From Bathymodiolus brooksi (Eukaryota; Mollusca; Bivalvia; Mytilida; Modiolidae): 64,000 nucleotides of DNA. Below the pieces are notes generated by a model. The model searched no databases, was not told the DNA's origin, and was given only the letters and a program-made list of their open reading frames with translations. A program made the position numbers and the translations under genes. The DNA is taken from assembly GCA_963680875.1 (NCBI GenBank), contig OY804589.1, positions 4,340,001-4,404,000 of the forward strand, given 5' to 3'. Shown one piece after another: positions 58,141-64,000 of this stretch (positions within the stretch are counted from its first letter, which is position 1; every line of letters begins with the position of its first letter).

Positions 58141-59216
58141 CTCGTAAGGGAACATGAAAAGGGCTAAAACTCTCGCAAAAATCAACCATCCGTGAAATCG
58201 GTATAATATGCGCATGTTCAGATCATAGCCAATCAAGATACCAAATATAAATAAAATGCGTCAAAAGACAAACGACTAGTTGCGTACACAAGATGTGCGA
58301 ACGGACGTATGGTCACACAAACATGAAAAGAGCTATAACGCTTGCATAGATCAACCATCCGTGAAATCGTTATAATATGCGCATGCTCAGATCATGGCCA
58401 ATCAAGATACCAAATATGAATAAAATGCGACAAAAGACAAATGACTAGTTGCATACACAAGATGTGCAAACGAACATATGGTCAAACAAACATTAAAAGG
58501 GCAATAACTCTCGCAAAAATCAACCATCCGTGAAATCGGTATAATATGCACATTCTCAGATCATGGCCAACCAAGATACCAAATATGAATAAAATGCGAG
58601 AAAAGACAAATGACTAGTTGCGTACACAAGATGTGCGAACGGACATATGGTCAAACAAACATGAAAAGGGCTATAACTATCGCAAAATTCAACCATCCGT
58701 GAAATCCGTATAATATCTGCATGCTGCGATCATGGCCAATCAAGATACCAAATATGAATAAAATGCGAAAAAAGACAAATAACTAGTTGCGTACACAAGA
58801 TGTGCAGACGGATGTATGGTCAAACAAACATGAAAAGGGCTATAGCTCTCGCAAAAATCAACCATCCGTGAAATCGGTATAATATGCACATGCTCAGATC
58901 ATGGCCAACCAAGATATCAAATATGAATAAAATACAACAAATGACAAATAACTACTTGCGTACACAAGATGTGCGGACAGATGTGTGGTCAAACAAACAT
59001 GAAAAGGGCTATAACTCTCGTAAAAATCAACCATCCGTGAAATCGGTATAATATGTGCATGCTCAGATCATGGCCCACCATGATACCAAATATGAATAAA
59101 ATCCAACAAAAGACAAATGCTTAGTTACGTACACAATATTTAGGGACGGACGAACGGACAGATAGACAAGGGTATTCCAGTATACCCACCACACTGCGAG
59201 TGGGGGTATAATAAAT
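58141..59216 (+). repeat. F3-like core-repeat element, six units of about 169 bp
   Basis: Units start ACATGAAAAGGGCTATAACT near 58,152, 58,321, 58,490, 58,660, 58,829 and 58,998, and contain CAACCATCCGTGAAATCGGT. They are followed by GGGACGGACGAACGGACAGA and a 3' hairpin (GTATACCCACC...GGGGGTATAATAA). The cores differ from those of the 23.4-kb F3 copy although the 3' end is the same type. Confidence 0.85.
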
Positions 59217-59524
59217 CTTAAAAATGAACAATCATGGAAAAATAATTTTTTGAAAAACTATGGTTTTGGTTAATTATATAGGGATGCTTTAACATTTCCC
59301 AATACTTATGTCAGATGACTGTAGGTCTGAAGGGAAAAACCTTAGCAATATCAGACTCGAAATACAATACATAATTTTGGGCGTTGACCACTTGCCCCCC
59401 CCCCCCCCCCCTCCATAATTGAAATGATAAATTACAACAAATTTGTTGAAGCACTAAGAGAAGATTTTTTCAAAGGAATCAAACAACTTAAAAAACAAAA
59501 TACAAAAAATAAACTGCATACAAA
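59217..59524. other. Non-coding spacer with poly-C run
   Basis: About 18 consecutive C near 59,394-59,411. No gene. Confidence 0.5.
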
Positions 59525-61705
59525 ACTAGAGGCCCAGGTGAGCCTGTGTCGCTCACCTGACATAAATAAGTCCTCTTAAGAATGTCTGCATGCCGAATAC
59601 ATCTAAGTTACTATTCAAATCCCATACTGCCATAGGGTTCTATGTTAAAACTATGTTTGCACATGGCAGCCATATTGGATGGAGATCGTGGTCAAAGGAT
59701 ACATTTTTGAAAGTATACTACCCAAGGACCATCCATGCTATGTTTGTTTTAAATTGGCTGACTGGTTTCAGAGAAGAAGATTTTTAAACAATTTTCCCAT
59801 AGGGTCCTTATGATGTTAAAACTATGTCCGCTGACGGTGGCCATTTTGAACCGAGATCGGGATCACTGAACACAATTTTGGAAGTTGACCACCTAAGGAC
59901 CATCGATGACATGTTTGCTATATTGGCTTACTGGTTTCAGAGGAGAAGATTTTAAAACATTTTTTCCCATAGGGTCCTATGTTAAAACTATGTCCACTGA
60001 AGGCGGCCATCTTGGATGGAGGTCAGGGTCACCAGACACAATTTTGAAAATTGACCACTTAAGAACCATCCATGCCATGTTTGCTTTAAATTGGCTTAGG
60101 CCAAAAAAAAAAATATGTGTGTTTACGGTCACCCGACCTACCCTAATTTTTGCTAGCGACCCTATGCATTTTTACACAGAATTCAGATAACCATTTTTGT
60201 TGTTTAACCAGCAGCAATGTTTTATTTATTCAACTGCTAGCTTTTTGTCGAAATTGAGAGCAAAGAAGGTAGAAAAACTGCATAATTCGTCATTTTACCG
60301 GAATTTTCAAAAATTAAACACCGGAATCGGATTCCGGAACCGGGAACGACTATTTCCGGTTTTGTCGATAATAAAAAAAAAGAAAAATGAATCCCGACCG
60401 ACCGACCCTAGATTTTTTTGACATGTGACAGTAAACACACATATATTTTTTTTTGGCCTTACTGGTTTCAGAGGAGAAGATTTTTAAGCATATTTCCCAT
60501 CGGGTCCTATGTTAAAATTATGTCCGCTGACTTTGGCCATCTTGGATGGAGGTCAGTGTCACAGGACATAATTTTGAAAGTTGACCACCTAAGGACCATT
60601 CATGCCATGTTTGCTTTAAATTGAATTACTGGTTTCAGAGGAGCAGACTTTATAAACATTTTTTCCATAGGGCCCTACTGTATGTTAAAATTAAGTCACG
60701 TCATGGCGGCCATCTTGAATTTCCGATCAGTAAACGATTCACAAGTTTGGTACAGGACCATCCAATGATCATTCCTGCAAAGTCACCATTCAATTGGCTT
60801 AGTGGTTTCTAACAAGAAGATTTTTTAAATTTCGACCAAAATGAACACATTATGGGCCCTGGCAGCCATGTTGGATTTCCGATCAGCGCCAAAAACAAAA
60901 TCTTGTATATGACCATCCAATGAACATTTCTGCCAAGTTTGGTTCAAATCTGTTTTGTGGTTTCAGAAAAAAGGATGAAAATGTGAAATTCCCATAGGGT
61001 CCAATGTTAAACTAAGTCGAGTCATGGTGGCCATCTTGAATCTCCGATCGGCAAACAATTCACAAGTTTAGTACAGGACCATCCAATGATCATTCCTTCC
61101 AAATCACAATTCAATTGGCTTAGTGGTTTCTAACAAGAAGATTTTTAAAATTTCGACCAATCAGAACACATTATGGGCCCTGGCAGCCATGTTGGATTTC
61201 CGATCAGCACCAAAAACAAAAATCTTGTATATGACCATCCAATGAACATTTCTGCCAAGTTTGGTTCAAATCAGTTTTGTGGTTTCAGAAAAAAAGATGA
61301 AAATGTGAAATTCCCATAGGGTCCAATGTTAAACCAAATCGAGTCATGTTGGCCATCTTGAATCTCCGATCGGCAAACGATTCACATGTTTAGTACAGGA
61401 CCACCCAATGATCATTCCTGCAAAGTCACAATTCAATTGGTTTAGTGGTTTCTGACAAGAAGCTTTTCAAGATTTCAACCAATCAGAATACGTTATTGGC
61501 CCTGGCAGCCATGTTGAATTTCTGATCTACACCAAAAACACAAATCTGGCAGAGGACCATCCAATGAACATATCTTGCAAGTTTGGTTAAAATCTGTTCA
61601 ACGGTTTCAAAGAGGAAGAGTTAAATATGAAAAGCTAACGAAAAGACGGACGACGGACGTTTACCCATGACAAAAGCTCACATGGCCAATGGCGAGGTGA
61701 GCTAT
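59525..61705 (+). repeat. F1-type element, diverged subfamily
   Basis: Starts CTAGAGGCCCAGGTGAGCCT and GTCGCTCACCTGAC. Cores centre on GGCGGCCATCTTGGATGGAG and, in the 3' half, on GGCAGCCATGTTGGATTTCC. It ends GACGGACGACGGACG, a hairpin (GCTCACATGGCC / GGCGAGGTGAGC) and CTAT. Interrupted by a MITE at 60,099-60,458. Confidence 0.85.
60099..60458. mobile_element. Harbinger-like MITE, 360 bp, TSD TTA
   Basis: Ends GGCCAAAAAAAAA...TATGTGTGTTTAC and the complement GTAAACACACATATA...TTTTTGGCC, flanked by TTA (60,096-60,098 and 60,459-60,461). The F1 core reads GGCTTACTGG without it. The 74-codon frame at 60,197 spans it and is not a gene. Confidence 0.85.
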
Positions 61706-61908
61706 AAAGAGTATCAAAATAAAAATAAATATTTTAGATGTTGGTCAGTTTTAACTCCCTATGACCCTTTCTATCTTGGAAACATTTTTGGGATGGTGAC
61801 TAGAAATGCATTGCAGGTGAGTAGGAGTGGACAAGGATATATAGATTTATATAAATCCTTGGAGTGGCCCAGAAAATGGGGGACTAATTTTAAGGACGGA
61901 CCAGAACC
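61706..61908. other. Spacer between two F1 elements
   Basis: No repeat or exon recognised. The 87-codon frame starting at 61,667 crosses from one F1 element to the next and is not supported. Confidence 0.4.
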
Positions 61909-64000
61909 AGAGGCTCCCAGGAGCCTGTAATCGCTCACCTGGATCAAAGCTGCTTTCAGTAACAACGCAACTGCACTGTGGCGGCTATCTTGGTGGGAGA
62001 GCGTGACTGTCGGACACAATTTTGGAAGAGGACCATCCAATGACTATTCCATCAAAGTGTGGTTCTAATTGAGCAACAGGTTCCAGACAAGAAGATTTGT
62101 ATGTAAATTTCCCATAGGTTCCTATGTTAAACTAAGTTCGGCTGTGGGGGCCATCTTGGTCGAAGGGCCGAACCACTCGATATATTTTTGGAAGAGAACC
62201 TTCCAATGACTATTTCATCAACATTTAGTTGTTATTGAGCAAATGGTTTCAAGCAAGAAGATTTTTATGGGAATTTCCCATAGGGTCATATGTTAAATGA
62301 AGTTCGGCTGTGGTGCCCATCTTGGTCGGAGGTCTGAAATGCCAGACATATTTTTGGAAGGGGACCACCCAAGGATCATTTCAGCAAAGTTTGGTTGAGA
62401 TTGGCTCAGTAGTTACAGAGGAGAAGATTTTTTTAAATTTCATCCCCCTTTTTTCTATTTTCAGCTTGGTGGCCATCTTGGTTAGAAGTCGGGGTCACCG
62501 GATACAATTTGGAAGGGGGCCATCCAAGGACCATTCCACCAAAGTTTGGTTGCAATTGGCCCCGTGGTTTCTGAGGAGAAGATTTTTATCTGAATTTCCC
62601 ATAGGGTCCTATGTTAAGCTAAGTTCGGCTGTGGCAGCCATCTTGGTCGGAGGTATGAAATGCCGGATACAATTTTGGAAGGGGACCACCCAAGGATTAT
62701 TTCAGCAAAGTTTGGTTGAGATTGGCTCAGTAGTTTCAGAGGAGAAGAATCTTTTAAAATTTCATCCCCTTTTTTTCCATTTTTAGCTTGGTGGCCATTT
62801 TGGTTGGAAGTCGTGATCACCGGACACAATTTTGGAAGGGGTCATCCAAGGATCAATCCACCAAAGTTTTGTTACAATTGGCCCAGTGGTTTCTGAGGAG
62901 AAGATTTTTATGTGAATTTCCTATAGGGTCCTATGTTAAGCTAAGTTCGGCTGTGGGGGCCATCTTGGTCGAAGGGCCGAACGACCGGACACTTTTTTGG
63001 AAGATAACCATCCAATAACTATTTCATCAAAATTTTGTTCTTATTGAGCAAATGGTTTCAGACTAGAAGATTTTTATAGGAATTTCTCATAGGGTCCTAT
63101 GTTAAATTAAGTTCGGCTGTGATGGCCATCTTGGTCAAAGTTCTGAAAAGCCGGACACAATTTTGGAAGAGGACCACCCAAGAATCATTTCAGCAAAGAT
63201 TGGTTGAGATTGGCTCTGTAGTTTCACAGGAGAAGATTTTTTTTTAATTTCATCTCCCCTTTTTTCTAATTTGCATAATCGGTCAAAATCGGCAAAAGTT
63301 CAAAGTTCATAAAAAATCCTGTAATATATGTTAAAAAGCTCATCATTATGCTTATACAGTTCAAATTTGGACACGTTCTTGCTTAAAATAGAGCAGTTTT
63401 GGCCATTTGAAGAAATTTCTATTTTTATTCATGGTGGCCATATTGGATACAAGACGGCGCTGACGAACACAATTTTGAAAGGGACCCACCCAGGGACCAT
63501 CCCTGCCAGGTTTGGTTTAATTTGGTTCAACGGTTTGGGAGGAGAAGATTTAAATGTGATCTTATATCAAAATATGCCTAATTTGCATAATCGGTATAAA
63601 TCGGCTGAAAGAAACATTTTACAGAAAAACCCGGAATATATGTTAAACTACTCCTTGCCATGTAGCTGCAGTTAAAATTTGCACTCATTTTGACTTGTAC
63701 TAAAGCAGCAATGGACAATTGAAAAAAATTCTATTTTTAGTAACAGCAGCCACCTTAAATGGAGGGCGTGGCTGTCAGACACAATTTTGAAAGGGACCCA
63801 CCCAGGGACCATCCCTGCCAGGTTTGGTTTAATTTGGTTCAGCAGTTTCAGAGGAGAAGATTTAAATGTGATCTTTTATCAAAATATGCCTAATTTGCAT
63901 AATCGGTATATATCGGCTGAAAGATAAATTTCACAGAAAAACCAGGAATACATGTTAAACTACTCCTTGCCATGTAGCTGCAGTTAAAATTTGAGCTCAT
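61909..64000 (+). repeat. F1 element, runs off the window
   Basis: Starts CAGAGGCTCCCAGGAGCCTG, same subfamily and core order as 16,903-20,550. The 3' end is not in the window. Confidence 0.9.

Overview
This window reads as accessory DNA from a eukaryotic, AT-rich, repeat-rich genome, most likely a bivalve mollusc. The evidence is spliced exons with GT-AG borders, tRNA-derived SINEs, a 5'-truncated LINE, and long non-coding arrays built from 'CCATCTTGG' core repeats of a type I associate with bivalves. There are no operons, no bacterial gene organisation and no CRISPR array. Almost every open frame in the window is a shadow of a repeat; the few supportable coding pieces are exons or broken fragments.

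Layout. 0-10 kb: repeat relics, a 36-43 bp satellite with a 454-bp higher-order period (1.69-3.67 kb), inverted copies of a repeat here called X (4.3-6.6 kb), local tandem duplications, and one orphan minus-strand frame (8.83-9.15 kb). 10.7-20.5 kb: long 'family 1' core-repeat elements (F1), one split by a 1.3-kb inverted-repeat transposon, and the first copy of a tandem segmental duplication (period about 7.1 kb). 20.66-44.77 kb: the main discovery candidate, a 24.1-kb DNA element with inverted ends of 1.4-1.5 kb, a terminal CACTAGG / CATTAGG motif and a 3-bp target duplication ATA. Its uninterrupted (empty) target is still present at 13,525-13,527 in the other copy of the duplication. 44.8-49.2 kb: the right half of the second duplication copy. 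49.7-54.4 kb: a minus-strand ankyrin-repeat gene with one 33-residue repeat per exon, ten times over, each on a unit of about 409 bp. 54.4-64 kb: intron-like remnants, a SINE, a palindrome, a 'family 3' element (F3), and two more F1 elements, one holding a small MITE.

The 24-kb element is a nest. Inside it are: (a) a 6.97-kb element bounded by about 105-bp inverted repeats and TTAA duplications, carrying a P2X7-intracellular-domain exon on the plus strand and a four-exon, broken gene on the minus strand; (b) an inverted-repeat fold-back and two about 105-bp palindromes around a truncated Harbinger transposase; (c) a 3.26-kb inverted-repeat element; (d) an orphan terminal exon; (e) a truncated LINE; (f) an F1 element; and (g) a Mutator-like element (9-bp duplication, about 300-bp ends) that carries a frameshifted RecQ-helicase fragment, i.e. 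a Pack-MULE-like gene capture. No transposase of the 24-kb element itself was found, so it looks non-autonomous, or its transposase is decayed beyond reading by eye.

Three unrelated non-coding families (F1, F2, F3) share one architecture: a 5' segment whose inverted complement lies in a 3' hairpin, core repeats of 150-170 bp, and a GACGGACG-rich tract just before the hairpin. This resembles the ends of non-autonomous Helitron/Helentron elements, but that is inference. All alignments here were made by eye; boundaries quoted to the base are those where both ends and duplications could be read directly.
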